From NCBI RefSeq assembly GCF_004614195.1, contig NZ_SPUM01000146.1:30015-94014 (forward strand): a stretch of 64,000 nt of DNA, read 5' to 3'. The translations under genes were made by a program, and so were the position numbers. The notes under the pieces were generated by a model. That model saw only the letters and a program-made list of their open reading frames with translations, was not told where the DNA came from and made no database searches. This DNA is from Massilia horti (lineage in GTDB: Bacteria; Pseudomonadota; Gammaproteobacteria; Burkholderiales; Burkholderiaceae_D). Below are positions 39,947 to 48,343 of this stretch, one piece after another (the first letter of the stretch is position 1; each line of letters starts with the position of its first letter).

Positions 39947-40294
39947 TTACACTTCAATGACATTGCGCAACCAATGGAGCTGATCGCCGTCAATTGTGAT
40001 GACATCGAAGCGACACGGCGGGGGGCGGGAAAAGCGCAGCAGGTAGGTCTGGGCGGCGCGCACCAGGCGCCGGATCTTGTCCGGGGTGATGCTGGCGGCG
40101 GCGCCGCCATGCTGGTAGCCGGCGCGCTGCCTCACTTCGACGAAAACGAGGGTGTCGCGTTCGCGCATCACGAGGTCGATTTCGCCGCCGCGGCAAGTAA
40201 AGTTGGCTTCGACCAGCGCCAGCCCGTGCCGTTCCAGGTGCATACGCGCGCTGCGCTCCCACAGCCGGCCCTGGTCCTGTCTGGGCGAGCGCAT
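39947..40294 (-). CDS. yraN: YraN-family (UPF0102) nuclease-like protein
   Basis: A 115-residue protein of UPF0102. The restriction-endonuclease-like core is visible: GERSA...HLERHGLALVEANF, then CRGGEIDLVMRERDTLVFVEV (the G-E-D...EVK-type metal site) and ITPDKIRRLVRAAQ. Function is unproven in the family; a nuclease role is suggested by the fold. It starts 2 bases after the lpoA stop. Confidence 0.9.
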   Translation of the reverse strand: MRSPRQDQGRLWERSARMHLERHGLALVEANFTCRGGEIDLVMRERDTLVFVEVRQRAGYQHGGAAASITPDKIRRLVRAAQTYLLRFSRPPPCRFDVITIDGDQLHWLRNVIEV

Positions 40295-40295
40295 G

Positions 40296-41483
40296 TCAGC
40301 GCGTACCCTGTGCCGGGTGGAACGCGCCGTCCTGGTAGATGACGGGCGCCTCCTTGCGCGCGAAGCCTTGCGTGGTGCCGTCGAAACTGATGGTGAGCAG
40401 GCCCGTGACCCCGTCCAGCGTGAACGGGGCGTTGGGATGCTGGACGACCTGGCGCGCGATGCGAAACGCGTCGATGCCCAGCGCGTACATGCGGTCCAGG
40501 TCGAGCGCTTGGCCGCTGGCGTGCCGGCGCGGGTAGGCCATCACGCCGGGGTTGTCGTGCAGAACTACCCACGGCAGGTCGACCAGGCGAATGCCGTCCA
40601 GCTCGGGCACCTTGGTCCCGGGTTCTCCCGGATTGATGGACGAGGTGCCGTAGCTGGGAATCACGAGCACCAGCGCGGAGCGCACCTGCCGCAATTCGTT
40701 GGGATCGAGTGCGGCGAACAACAGCTCCGGGCGGTCGACGCCGACCCGGACCCCGAGCTGGTCGAGCGCGTCCTTGTCGACCGTGTTATTTTCGATTGGC
40801 AGGTCGACGCGCTGGCTGTAGCGGCCAAGGTCGGCCCAGCTCGCCTCGAACGCCTTGGCGATGCGCTGCTGCCAAACGGCCGGGCCGGCCAGGACCAGCG
40901 CCCGCCCGTTCGGGTGCTCGAGCGCCGCCCATTGCGCGACCTGGTCGGCCTCGGACTCGTTCGACAGCCCGACCGCCAGCATCTGGCGTGGCAAGGCCAC
41001 TCCCTGCGAGTGGCTGAGCGCGATCGTGGGCCGGATCAGTACCGCGCTGCCGGCCAGCAGGTCGATCGAGGACCGGGTCAGCGGGCCGACGATGATGTCC
41101 GCCTCGGCGGCGGCGCGCGCATAGGCGTCCAGCCCTTCCTGCGGGGTGTCGCCGGTGGCGATCACGTCGATCAGAAATCCGTCCCGGTCGTGATCCCACG
41201 CCGCCATGAAGCCGTCGCGCACAGCCTCGGCGGCTTTGGCGAGGGTGCTAGACTTGAGCGGCAACAGCAGGGCGATGCGGATGGTGTGGTTGGGCGTCGG
41301 CTGCGGCATGGCAGCCGGGCCGGGCGGCGCGGGGATTGCCACGGGCGGCGGCGGAGGCGGCCCACTTGTGTTTGCCACCTCGGGCGCGCAAAATGCCCCG
41401 GGCTCGGCGCACATTGTGCTGCAGCCCGCAAACAAGCCCAAGGCTGCGGCGGCAATGAGGCCAGCGAGACTTTTTATCAGCAT
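40296..41483 (-). CDS. lpoA: LpoA/LppC-type penicillin-binding protein activator
   Basis: A 395-residue lipoprotein with lipobox LFAGC (cysteine at about residue 21) and a proline-rich linker (about 40-62), followed by a periplasmic-binding-protein-like domain (HTIRIALLLPLKSSTLAKAAEAVRDGF onwards). E. coli LpoA activates PBP1a from the outer membrane and has an additional N-terminal helical TPR domain; that domain is missing here, as in many beta-proteobacteria. It is divergent from rsmI across a short promoter gap, the standard arrangement. Confidence 0.87.
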   Translation of the reverse strand: MLIKSLAGLIAAAALGLFAGCSTMCAEPGAFCAPEVANTSGPPPPPPVAIPAPPGPAAMPQPTPNHTIRIALLLPLKSSTLAKAAEAVRDGFMAAWDHDRDGFLIDVIATGDTPQEGLDAYARAAAEADIIVGPLTRSSIDLLAGSAVLIRPTIALSHSQGVALPRQMLAVGLSNESEADQVAQWAALEHPNGRALVLAGPAVWQQRIAKAFEASWADLGRYSQRVDLPIENNTVDKDALDQLGVRVGVDRPELLFAALDPNELRQVRSALVLVIPSYGTSSINPGEPGTKVPELDGIRLVDLPWVVLHDNPGVMAYPRRHASGQALDLDRMYALGIDAFRIARQVVQHPNAPFTLDGVTGLLTISFDGTTQGFARKEAPVIYQDGAFHPAQGTR

Positions 41484-41497
41484 ATGGTTCCCCTACG

Positions 41498-42406
41498 ATG
41501 ACAGAATCCCAGTCCAGCCTGATTGCACGGCTCCCCATCCTGCAAGAGGCAGCCCAGCAGTCCTATCCTACCGCAACGCTGTACGTGGTGGCCACACCCA
41601 TCGGTAACGTGACGGACATTACCTTGCGCGCGCTGCACCTGCTGGCGCTGGCCGACGTGGTCGCGTGCGAAGACACGCGCAAGACCGGCGCCCTGCTCGC
41701 CCGTTTCGGCTTGTCCAAGCAGATGGTCGCGGCGCACCAGCACAACGAGCGCGAGGCGGCGGACAAGCTGGTCGCTCGCCTGCGGGCGGGCGAACGGGTG
41801 GCGCTGGTGTCCGATGCCGGCACGCCCGCCGTGTCCGATCCGGGGGCGCGCATCGTCGATGCGGTGCGCGATGCGGGGCTCAACGTGGTGCCGGTGCCGG
41901 GTTGTTCGGCAGCGGTGACGGCGCTCTCGGCCAGCGGGCTGGTGAATGACCGCTTCCATTTCGTCGGTTTTCTGCCGGCCAAGGCGAAGCAGCGCGAGGC
42001 GGAGCTGGCCGGGCTGGCGCGCATGTCCGCCACGCTGGTGATTTACGAGGCGCCGCACCGGATCGTCGACTGCGTGGCGTCGCTAGCGGCGGCGTTCGAA
42101 CCGACCCGGCAGGTGGTGTTCGCGCGCGAGCTGACCAAGCTGTTCGAGGAAATCCATCGCTGCCGGATGAAAGAGGCGCTGGCCTGGATCAAGGCCGATC
42201 CGAACCGCGAGCGTGGCGAATTTGTCGTGCTGGTCGAAGGCGCTGTTGCCGAGAACGACGACGCACTGGAGGCCGAGGCCGACCGCGTCCTGCAAATCCT
42301 GCTGGCGGAGTGCCCGGTCAAGCAAGCGGCGCACTTGGCGGCGCAGATCACGGGACGCAAGAAGAACGCGCTGTACGACCGCGCGCTGCAGCTCAAGGGC
42401 GGGTGA
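41498..42406 (+). CDS. rsmI: 16S rRNA (cytidine-1402-2'-O)-methyltransferase RsmI
   Basis: A 302-residue tetrapyrrole-methylase-fold enzyme that methylates C1402 in the decoding centre. Motifs: LYVVATPIGNVTDITLRAL near residue 28, CEDTRKTG near 58, ALVSDAGTPAVSDPGARIV near 105, and the C-terminal KQAAHLAAQITGRKKNALYDRAL. The first 27 residues are an extension typical of this group. It lies opposite lpoA. Confidence 0.95.
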   Translation: MTESQSSLIARLPILQEAAQQSYPTATLYVVATPIGNVTDITLRALHLLALADVVACEDTRKTGALLARFGLSKQMVAAHQHNEREAADKLVARLRAGERVALVSDAGTPAVSDPGARIVDAVRDAGLNVVPVPGCSAAVTALSASGLVNDRFHFVGFLPAKAKQREAELAGLARMSATLVIYEAPHRIVDCVASLAAAFEPTRQVVFARELTKLFEEIHRCRMKEALAWIKADPNRERGEFVVLVEGAVAENDDALEAEADRVLQILLAECPVKQAAHLAAQITGRKKNALYDRALQLKGG

Positions 42407-42460
42407 TGGCGCCCGGCTGATACCAAAATGCCTGAAAATCAGGGTTTCTGCCGTTTCGCC

Positions 42461-42489
42461 TTGACCGGAATGTGCATAGCCGGTATGAT
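42461..42489 (+). promoter_or_regulatory. sigma70 promoter of tRNA-Pro
   Basis: TTGACC (42461-42466) and TATGAT (42484-42489) are separated by exactly 17 bases, with the tRNA 5' end 13 bases after the -10 box. A strong near-consensus promoter. Confidence 0.85.
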
Positions 42490-42501
42490 CTGCCTCCTCG
42501 T

Positions 42502-42578
42502 CGGAGTGTAGCGCAGCCCGGTAGCGCATCTGCTTTGGGAGCAGAGGGTCCAAGGTTCGAATCCTTGTACTCCGACCA
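42502..42578 (+). tRNA. tRNA-Pro (anticodon TGG)
   Basis: A 77-base cloverleaf: acceptor CGGAGTG with CACTCCG-type partner (TACTCCG), D arm GCGC-AGCCCGGTA-GCGC, anticodon arm CTGCT-TTGGGAG-AGCAG-type with TGG anticodon, and T arm CAAGG-TTCGAAT-CCTTG. The encoded 3' end is ACCA. Followed by a strong hairpin terminator. Confidence 0.93.
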
Positions 42579-42587
42579 AGTATAGCG

Positions 42588-42617
42588 AAGGCCAGCATCG
42601 AAAGGTGCTGGCCTTTT
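42588..42617 (+). terminator. intrinsic terminator after tRNA-Pro
   Basis: AAGGCCAGCA pairs perfectly with TGCTGGCCTT around an 8-base loop, followed by TT and GTCGTTTTG. It lies 9 bases after the tRNA CCA end. Confidence 0.85.
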
Positions 42618-42627
42618 GTCGTTTTGA

Positions 42628-44160
42628 TCACCGAGGCCGGGCGCCGTGTAGAACGAGCGCGTAATCGAACAGCAGGCTCTCAACCGGCACCTCCCTTGAA
42701 CGGACCGCCATCTGTCCTGCCTCGATCACTTCCTTAAGGCACCCATTGGGGTGGAATTTGCTGCCGGGTTGCAGCAGCACCAGGACCTTGCCCGTGCCCG
42801 CTGGCGTATCCCGGCACAGTTCGCCCGGGAGCCGCACACGGAAATGCGGCGGCTGGATATGCAGGTTGCCGCCGACGATGCGGTCTGGCACCACGATCGT
42901 GCCGACGCCCGGAAAGCGCCGCGCGATCTCGTTTGATAATTCCGGATACGGCTGGTTGATCCGCGGATGCCGCCCGAATGCCGACTGCACGTACGGGCGC
43001 AGCCCCAGCACAATCGTGATCATCCCCCCACATACGGCCGCATACACTAGCAGGCGGCGATAGACCGTCGCCTGTTGCGGCGGAAACCAGACGAAGCAGG
43101 CGAGCGGCAGCGAGAACAGCAGGGTCTGCAGCCAGCGGCTCTTGGTGTGCGCCAGTTGCCCGCTGAAAATGAGGACGGTGATGCATGCCAGGCCGCCTAC
43201 ATACAGCCACAGGAACAGGCGCGCATCCGGCGTGTGCAGGTGCGGCCGCGCCTGGCGGGGGGAGCGGTAAGCGGCGACGAGCGCGATCCAGAGCGGGGTG
43301 ATGTACGACACAATGCTGTAGATCAGGTTTTTTACGCCGGTCTGCACGCTCACGGTGTAGCTCGAATAAACATTGCCGTCGTTCATCTTGTTCAGGGTGT
43401 CCTGCGTGGCGGTCTGGAACTGCTGGACGAACCAGAACCCGTGCGGCAGCAGGCACAGCGTGGCCACCGCGATTGTGATCCATATGTCCCTGGTCCAGAT
43501 CACCTTGCGGTGGGCGGGTACGGCCAGGCTGGCCATGGCAAGGCCGAGCAGGAAGATCACAAAGTTGTACTTCGATTGCATGCCCAGTCCCAGCAGCAGC
43601 CCGAGCAGCATGCGCCGGGCCGTGCCAGGCTGGCGCAGGAGGGCAAAGTAAGTCCACAGCGCGGCGGCGGCCAGGGCGGTGGCAAGGATGGAATGGGAGC
43701 GGTCCATCTGGGCTTCCCAGCCGAGCGGGACGATCAGGACGAGCGAAGCGGCGATGGCCGACGCGGCCAGCGACCCCAACAATTGCCTGGCCAGGCCGAA
43801 CACGCTCCCATACAACATGAACAGCAGGGCGTTTTTCAGCAACGACAATCCGACATGGCCGGTGCCGAAGACCTCGAAGAACAGCCATTGGAGCCAGACG
43901 TACAGGGGCGGCTGGCTGCCGTAGCCGAGCGTTATTTCCTGGGCAAAGAAGACGCTTTCCGCTTCGTCCCACTCCAGACCGTCGAGCTGGGCAACACGGA
44001 TCACGACCTGGGCCGCGAAGTACAGGGCCAGTGCCAGGACGAAGGCCTTCCCGGTTTGCTCGCTGCCGACATTTACCGGTTCCGAAAGCGTCGTCACGTC
44101 AGCTCCCCGCGTGGTGGACACGAGGACCAAGGCTAGCGAAAGCTCTGCCGGCGGGGTCAA
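42628..44160 (-). CDS. GT39/ArnT-type membrane glycosyltransferase
   Basis: A 510-residue polytopic membrane protein with about ten helices. The first periplasmic loop has LEWDEAESVFFAQE and QPPLYVWLQW, the D-E and QPPL motifs of the PMT_2 (protein mannosyltransferase-like, ArnT-like) family that uses polyprenyl-phosphate sugars. The C-terminal 130 residues form a soluble periplasmic domain. The sugar and acceptor cannot be told. The start may lie about 20 codons further in (TTLSEP region). It converges on the tRNA-Pro terminator. Confidence 0.75.
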   Translation of the reverse strand: MTPPAELSLALVLVSTTRGADVTTLSEPVNVGSEQTGKAFVLALALYFAAQVVIRVAQLDGLEWDEAESVFFAQEITLGYGSQPPLYVWLQWLFFEVFGTGHVGLSLLKNALLFMLYGSVFGLARQLLGSLAASAIAASLVLIVPLGWEAQMDRSHSILATALAAAALWTYFALLRQPGTARRMLLGLLLGLGMQSKYNFVIFLLGLAMASLAVPAHRKVIWTRDIWITIAVATLCLLPHGFWFVQQFQTATQDTLNKMNDGNVYSSYTVSVQTGVKNLIYSIVSYITPLWIALVAAYRSPRQARPHLHTPDARLFLWLYVGGLACITVLIFSGQLAHTKSRWLQTLLFSLPLACFVWFPPQQATVYRRLLVYAAVCGGMITIVLGLRPYVQSAFGRHPRINQPYPELSNEIARRFPGVGTIVVPDRIVGGNLHIQPPHFRVRLPGELCRDTPAGTGKVLVLLQPGSKFHPNGCLKEVIEAGQMAVRSREVPVESLLFDYALVLHGARPR

Positions 44161-44216
44161 CCGGCGTCAAACGGAATCAGATTTGCACAGTCACGGTCAC
44201 GTGCGTGTGCAGAGGC

Positions 44217-44320
44217 GTAGGGTGCGCACCAGTGCGCACGCGGTTCGCGAACGCAGCGTCATGAAGCAACAGCCGCAAGTCAGCATGCCGTGACCGCGTG
44301 CGCACAGGTGCGCACCCTAC
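44217..44320. repeat. dispersed palindromic repeat, family A copy 4
   Basis: GTAGGGTGCGCACCAGTGCGC at one end (first 14 bases identical to copy 1) and AGGTGCGCACCCTAC at the other, with GGTTCGCGAACGCAGC and CAGCATGCCGTGACC inside. It lies between the glycosyltransferase start and the HMG-CoA lyase stop. Confidence 0.9.
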
Positions 44321-44347
44321 GCCTCAGGGCAAGCCGTTCGAAAAGAA

Positions 44348-45259
44348 TCAACCTGCCCGTTTGGCCGCGATCGCGTTACCCGCGCGGCTCACGCCTTTGC
44401 GCCCGAGCTGTTGTGAGATGAACAGGCCCGCATCCACCACCTGGTCAAGATCGACGCCGGTCTCGATCCCCAGCCCGTTCATCATGTACAGCACGTCCTC
44501 GGTGGCGACGTTGCCGGTCGCGCCCTTGGCGTACGGGCAACCGCCCAGTCCCGACACCGACGAGTGGAAGATCGCCACGCCCACTTCCAGGCTGGCGTAG
44601 ATGTTGGCCAGCGCCTGGCCGTAGGTGTCGTGGAAGTGGCCGGACAAGGACTCGAGCGGAAACTCGCGCGCCGCGCGCAGCATTACCTCCTGCGTCTTGC
44701 GCGGCGTCGCCACGCCGATCGTGTCGGCGATGTCGATTTCGTCGCATCCCAAATCGCGCATGCGCCTGACCACGTCGGCCACCGCGTCAAGCGGGACCTC
44801 GCCCTGATACGGGCAGCCGAACGCAGTGCTGATGCTGCCGCGCAGGCGCAGGCCGTGGTCCTTGGCGGCCCTGGCCACCGGCTCGAAGCGCGCGATCGAT
44901 TCGGCGATCGAGCAGTTGATGTTCTTTTGCGAGAACGCTTCCGATGCGGCGCCGAAGATCACCACTTCATCCGCCTTGCTTGCCAGCGCGGACTCGAAGC
45001 CCTGCAGGTTGGGCACCAGCGCCGAATAGATGGTGCCGGGGCGGCGCGTGATGCCGGCCATGACCTCGGAGGAGGACGCCATCTGTGGCACCCACTTTGG
45101 CGAGACGAACGCCGCCGCCTCGATATTGGCAAAGCCGGCGCGCGACAACCGGTCGACCAGCTCGATCTTGGCCGCGGCGGATACCGGCTCCTTCTCGTTC
45201 TGCAGGCCGTCGCGCGGCCCCACTTCGACAATCTTGACCTTTTTCGGCAGGTTGTTCAT
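44348..45259 (-). CDS. liuE: hydroxymethylglutaryl-CoA lyase
   Basis: A 303-residue TIM-barrel enzyme splitting HMG-CoA into acetyl-CoA and acetoacetate, the final step of leucine breakdown. Motifs: EVGPRDGLQNEK near residue 12 (Arg and Asp of the active site), the C-terminal HFHDTYGQA metal ligands and the catalytic-loop signature SVSGLGGCPYAKGATGNVATED. The start is the internal ATG (MNNLPK). It is last of the minus-strand liu-bio run and begins one base after the stop of the dehydrogenase gene upstream. Confidence 0.95.
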   Translation of the reverse strand: MNNLPKKVKIVEVGPRDGLQNEKEPVSAAAKIELVDRLSRAGFANIEAAAFVSPKWVPQMASSSEVMAGITRRPGTIYSALVPNLQGFESALASKADEVVIFGAASEAFSQKNINCSIAESIARFEPVARAAKDHGLRLRGSISTAFGCPYQGEVPLDAVADVVRRMRDLGCDEIDIADTIGVATPRKTQEVMLRAAREFPLESLSGHFHDTYGQALANIYASLEVGVAIFHSSVSGLGGCPYAKGATGNVATEDVLYMMNGLGIETGVDLDQVVDAGLFISQQLGRKGVSRAGNAIAAKRAG

Positions 45260-45260
45260 C

Positions 45261-46190
45261 TCAGTATCCCCGGTTGCGGTCGACGATGTCGTCGACGGGT
45301 TGGCCCTGTTCGAGGGCATCGATCTTGGCGGCGATCTGGCGCACAGCATCAAGCCGCATGGTCAACGCCGAGATGTGCGGCGTGATCGTGATGCGCGGCT
45401 CGTGCCAGAACGGGTGCTGCGGCGGCAGCGGTTCGTCGTGGAACACGTCCAGCGTGGCGCCGGCGATGTGGCCGGCACGGATCAGCTCAAGCAGGTCGGG
45501 CTCGACCACCTGCGCGCCGCGCGCAACGTTGACCAGGTAGGCGCCTGCGGGCAGCCGGGACAGCCGGCGGCGGTCGAGCAGGCTTGTCGTCTCTTGCGTG
45601 AGCGGCAGCAGCGAGACCAGCACCCGGCATCCCGCCAAAAATTCGTCGAATTCCTCCATGCCGGCAAAGCAGCGCACGCCGTCAAGCGCCTTGGCGCTGC
45701 GGCTCCAGCCCCGCACCGGAAAGCCGAAGTGCTGCATCGCCTCGACCACGCGCAGACCCAGTTTGCCAAGGCCCATGACGCCGATCGTAAACTCTTCCCT
45801 GTCATGCAGCGCCAGCGGCGACCACAAGCCGGTACGTGCCTGGCGCTCGTAGTCGTCGAAGCGGCGGAAGTAGCGCAGCACGGCATGCGTCACGTACTCG
45901 GCCATCTGGATCGCCATGCCGGCGTCGCCCAGCCGGATCAGCGGCACGCTTGGTATCGCATCGCCGAACCTGAGGAGGCCGTCCACGCCGGCGCCCATCA
46001 GGAAGATCGCCTTGACCTCTTTGAGCTGGCCGAGCAGTTCGGGCTGCGGGTTCCACAGCACCGCGTAGTCGCAGGGAAGGGCGGCATCGCCTTCGTTCCA
46101 CTTCACACTGCGCGCATGCGGCATGATGGCCGCGAACTCGCGCATCCACGGTTCGATGACGCCGTCGCCACGGTGCAGGAGGATGCGCAT
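45261..46190 (-). CDS. D-2-hydroxyacid dehydrogenase, GhrA-like
   Basis: A 309-residue NAD(P)-dependent enzyme of the GhrA (glyoxylate/hydroxypyruvate reductase A) branch. The nucleotide motif GVMGLGKLGLRVVE (about residues 138-151), the catalytic Arg in NVARGAQVVE, Glu in DVFHDEPLP and His in WHEPRITITPHI are present. It lies between liuB and liuE with gaps of one to three bases, so it is co-transcribed, though it has no known step in leucine breakdown. It may reduce a keto acid byproduct or simply be captured. Confidence 0.85.
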   Translation of the reverse strand: MRILLHRGDGVIEPWMREFAAIMPHARSVKWNEGDAALPCDYAVLWNPQPELLGQLKEVKAIFLMGAGVDGLLRFGDAIPSVPLIRLGDAGMAIQMAEYVTHAVLRYFRRFDDYERQARTGLWSPLALHDREEFTIGVMGLGKLGLRVVEAMQHFGFPVRGWSRSAKALDGVRCFAGMEEFDEFLAGCRVLVSLLPLTQETTSLLDRRRLSRLPAGAYLVNVARGAQVVEPDLLELIRAGHIAGATLDVFHDEPLPPQHPFWHEPRITITPHISALTMRLDAVRQIAAKIDALEQGQPVDDIVDRNRGY

Positions 46191-46193
46191 CGG

Positions 46194-48221
46194 TCAGGCC
46201 GCCTTGAAGGCCAGCAGCGGCGCGCCGTCCGCCACCTGGTCGCCGACCTGGTACAGCACTTCCTCGACCACGCCGTCGGCCGGCGCGGCGATCGTGTGCT
46301 CCATCTTCATCGCTTCCATGATGACGAGCGGCGTGCCCTTCTTTACTTCCTGGCCGTTCGATACGAGCACCGCGACCACCTTGCCCGGCATCGGCGCGGT
46401 CAGGCGTCCCCCGCCGGTTTCGACTTCGCCGGCATGGGACAGCGGGTCGTTGTAGGCCAGCGCGTAATGCTGGCCATTGGTGAAGACGTGGAACATATCC
46501 CCGTCGCGGTACACACTGCCCTGCAGTGCGGCCGCGCCGAGATGGATCGAATAGCATGCGTCGTTGCGCGCGACCAGTGCCAGCGGGCTGGAGCCGCCGG
46601 CCGCCTCGATCACCCAGCCGTGCGGGTGGTAGGTCAGGCCCAAGGCATAAGCCCCGGCATCAAGGCCGGCCGCATAGTCGTCGGTGAACGACAGCTGGCG
46701 CTTGTAGGCGCCGTTGAGGCGCCAGCCGCACGCCTTGCCCCACGGGTCGGCCGCCACCGCCTGCGGCTGTTCGTCGTCCAGCAGCGCGAGTGCCGCCAGC
46801 GCCAGCGCGCCCAGCGGCGCCGCTTTCGGCGGCGGGAACAGCGCATCGCCGTGGCGCTCGATCAGGCCGGTGTCAAGGTCCGCGCCTGAGAACGCGGCGC
46901 TTTCGACCAGCCGCTTGAGGAAGGCGATGTTGGTGGCCAGCCCGACGATCCGGAACTCGGACAGCGCCTGCGACATGCGCGCCAGCGCCTGCGTACGGTC
47001 CGCGCCCCAGACGATCAGCTTGGCGATCATCGGGTCGTAGAACGGCGTAATGGTGTCGCCTTCGCGCACGCCGGAGTCGATGCGCACCGGCGCCGGATCG
47101 CCGCCGGGCAGGCCGCCCAGCTCGAACGAGACGGCGTTTGGCGTATCCATGTGGCGCAGCGTGCCGATTGACGGCAGGAAGCCTTTCTCTGGATTCTCCG
47201 CGTACACGCGCGCCTCGATCGCATGGCCGTTCAGGTTCAGCTCATGCTGCTGTTTCGGCAGCGGCTGGCCGGCCGCCACGCGCAGCTGCCACTCCACCAG
47301 ATCCAGCCCGGTGATCATTTCGGTCACCGGGTGCTCGACCTGCAGGCGGGTGTTCATCTCCATGAAGTAGAAGCTGCCGTCCTGGTTGGCGATGAATTCC
47401 ACGGTGCCCGCGCCGACGTAGCCGACCGCGCGTGCTGCGGCCACCGCCGCTTCGCCCATCGCGGCGCGCCGCTCATGCGTCATGCCGGGGGCAGGCGCCT
47501 CCTCCAGCACCTTCTGGTGGCGGCGCTGCACCGAGCAGTCGCGCTCGTGCAGGTAGACGCAGTTGCCCTGGCTGTCCGCGAACACCTGGATTTCGATGTG
47601 GCGTGGGCGGATCAGATATTTTTCGATGAGGACCTTGTCGTCCCCGAAGGAAGAGAGGGCCTCGCGCTTGCAGGACGCGAGCGCGGCGGCGAAGTCTTCC
47701 GAATGTTCGACCACCCGCATGCCCTTGCCGCCACCGCCGGCGCTGGCCTTGAGCAGCACCGGGTAGCCGATGCGGTCGGCTTCGCGCTGCAGCAGCGCCG
47801 GGTCCTGGTCGTCGCCGTGGTAGCCCGGCACCAGCGGCACGCTGGCGTGCTCCATCAGCTGCTTGGCCGCCGACTTCGAGCCCATCGCCCGCATCGACGA
47901 TGCCGGCGGGCCGATGAAGGCGATGCCGGCCGCTTCGACCGCATCCGCGAATTCCGCGTTCTCCGACAAGAAGCCGTAGCCGGGATGGATCGCCTGCGCG
48001 CCAAGAGCCTTGGCCACTTCGATGATCTTGTCGCCGCGCAGGTAGCTTTCCTTGGCGGCGGCGGGGCCGATCAGCACCGCCTCATCGCACACCGCCACGT
48101 GCTTGGCCGTCGCGTCGGCTTCGGAATAGACGGCGACGGTACGAATGCCCATGCGGCGCGCGGTGGCGGCGACACGGCAGGCGATTTCGCCACGGTTGGC
48201 GATGAGGATTTTGGTGAACAT
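46194..48221 (-). CDS. liuB: methylcrotonyl-CoA carboxylase, biotin-carrying alpha subunit
   Basis: A 675-residue protein with biotin carboxylase (residues 1 to about 450; KILIANRGEIACRV, ASAGGGGKGMRVV, HERDCSVQRRHQKVLEEAPAP), a BT-type linker and a C-terminal biotinyl domain. The biotinylated lysine is in MEAMKMEHT. The partner carboxyltransferase (liuD) is 5 kb upstream on the same strand, beyond the four biotin synthesis genes. The start is the ATG of MFTKIL; the open frame continues 273 codons upstream through the family A variant repeat and into bioB, which is not coding. Confidence 0.93.
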   Translation of the reverse strand: MFTKILIANRGEIACRVAATARRMGIRTVAVYSEADATAKHVAVCDEAVLIGPAAAKESYLRGDKIIEVAKALGAQAIHPGYGFLSENAEFADAVEAAGIAFIGPPASSMRAMGSKSAAKQLMEHASVPLVPGYHGDDQDPALLQREADRIGYPVLLKASAGGGGKGMRVVEHSEDFAAALASCKREALSSFGDDKVLIEKYLIRPRHIEIQVFADSQGNCVYLHERDCSVQRRHQKVLEEAPAPGMTHERRAAMGEAAVAAARAVGYVGAGTVEFIANQDGSFYFMEMNTRLQVEHPVTEMITGLDLVEWQLRVAAGQPLPKQQHELNLNGHAIEARVYAENPEKGFLPSIGTLRHMDTPNAVSFELGGLPGGDPAPVRIDSGVREGDTITPFYDPMIAKLIVWGADRTQALARMSQALSEFRIVGLATNIAFLKRLVESAAFSGADLDTGLIERHGDALFPPPKAAPLGALALAALALLDDEQPQAVAADPWGKACGWRLNGAYKRQLSFTDDYAAGLDAGAYALGLTYHPHGWVIEAAGGSSPLALVARNDACYSIHLGAAALQGSVYRDGDMFHVFTNGQHYALAYNDPLSHAGEVETGGGRLTAPMPGKVVAVLVSNGQEVKKGTPLVIMEAMKMEHTIAAPADGVVEEVLYQVGDQVADGAPLLAFKAA

Positions 48222-48252
48222 GTTTGTCTCGGTTGTTGTTTTCGTTACCCCT

Positions 48253-48340
48253 GTAGGGTGGGCACCCCGTGCCCACGCGGATGCCAACACTATGCATACG
48301 TCCGCGTGGGCACGGGCCTCGCCGGCCGCGTGCACCCTAC
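48253..48340. repeat. family A repeat variant (copy 6)
   Basis: Starts GTAGGGTGGGCACCCCGTGCC and ends GCCGCGTGCACCCTAC. Inside, GTGCCCACGCGGA and TCCGCGTGGGCAC form a perfect 13-bp inverted repeat. The outer termini match family A but the centre differs and the element is shorter (88 bases). It separates bioB from liuB and will fold as a hairpin in the transcript. Confidence 0.75.
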
Positions 48341-48343
48341 GCT

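Noticed and set aside
42083..42631. 182-residue minus-strand frame over rsmI and tRNA-Pro
   Set aside because: A well-known type of spurious frame antisense to a tRNA (STRIRTLDPLLPKQ-like); it also lies antisense to rsmI.
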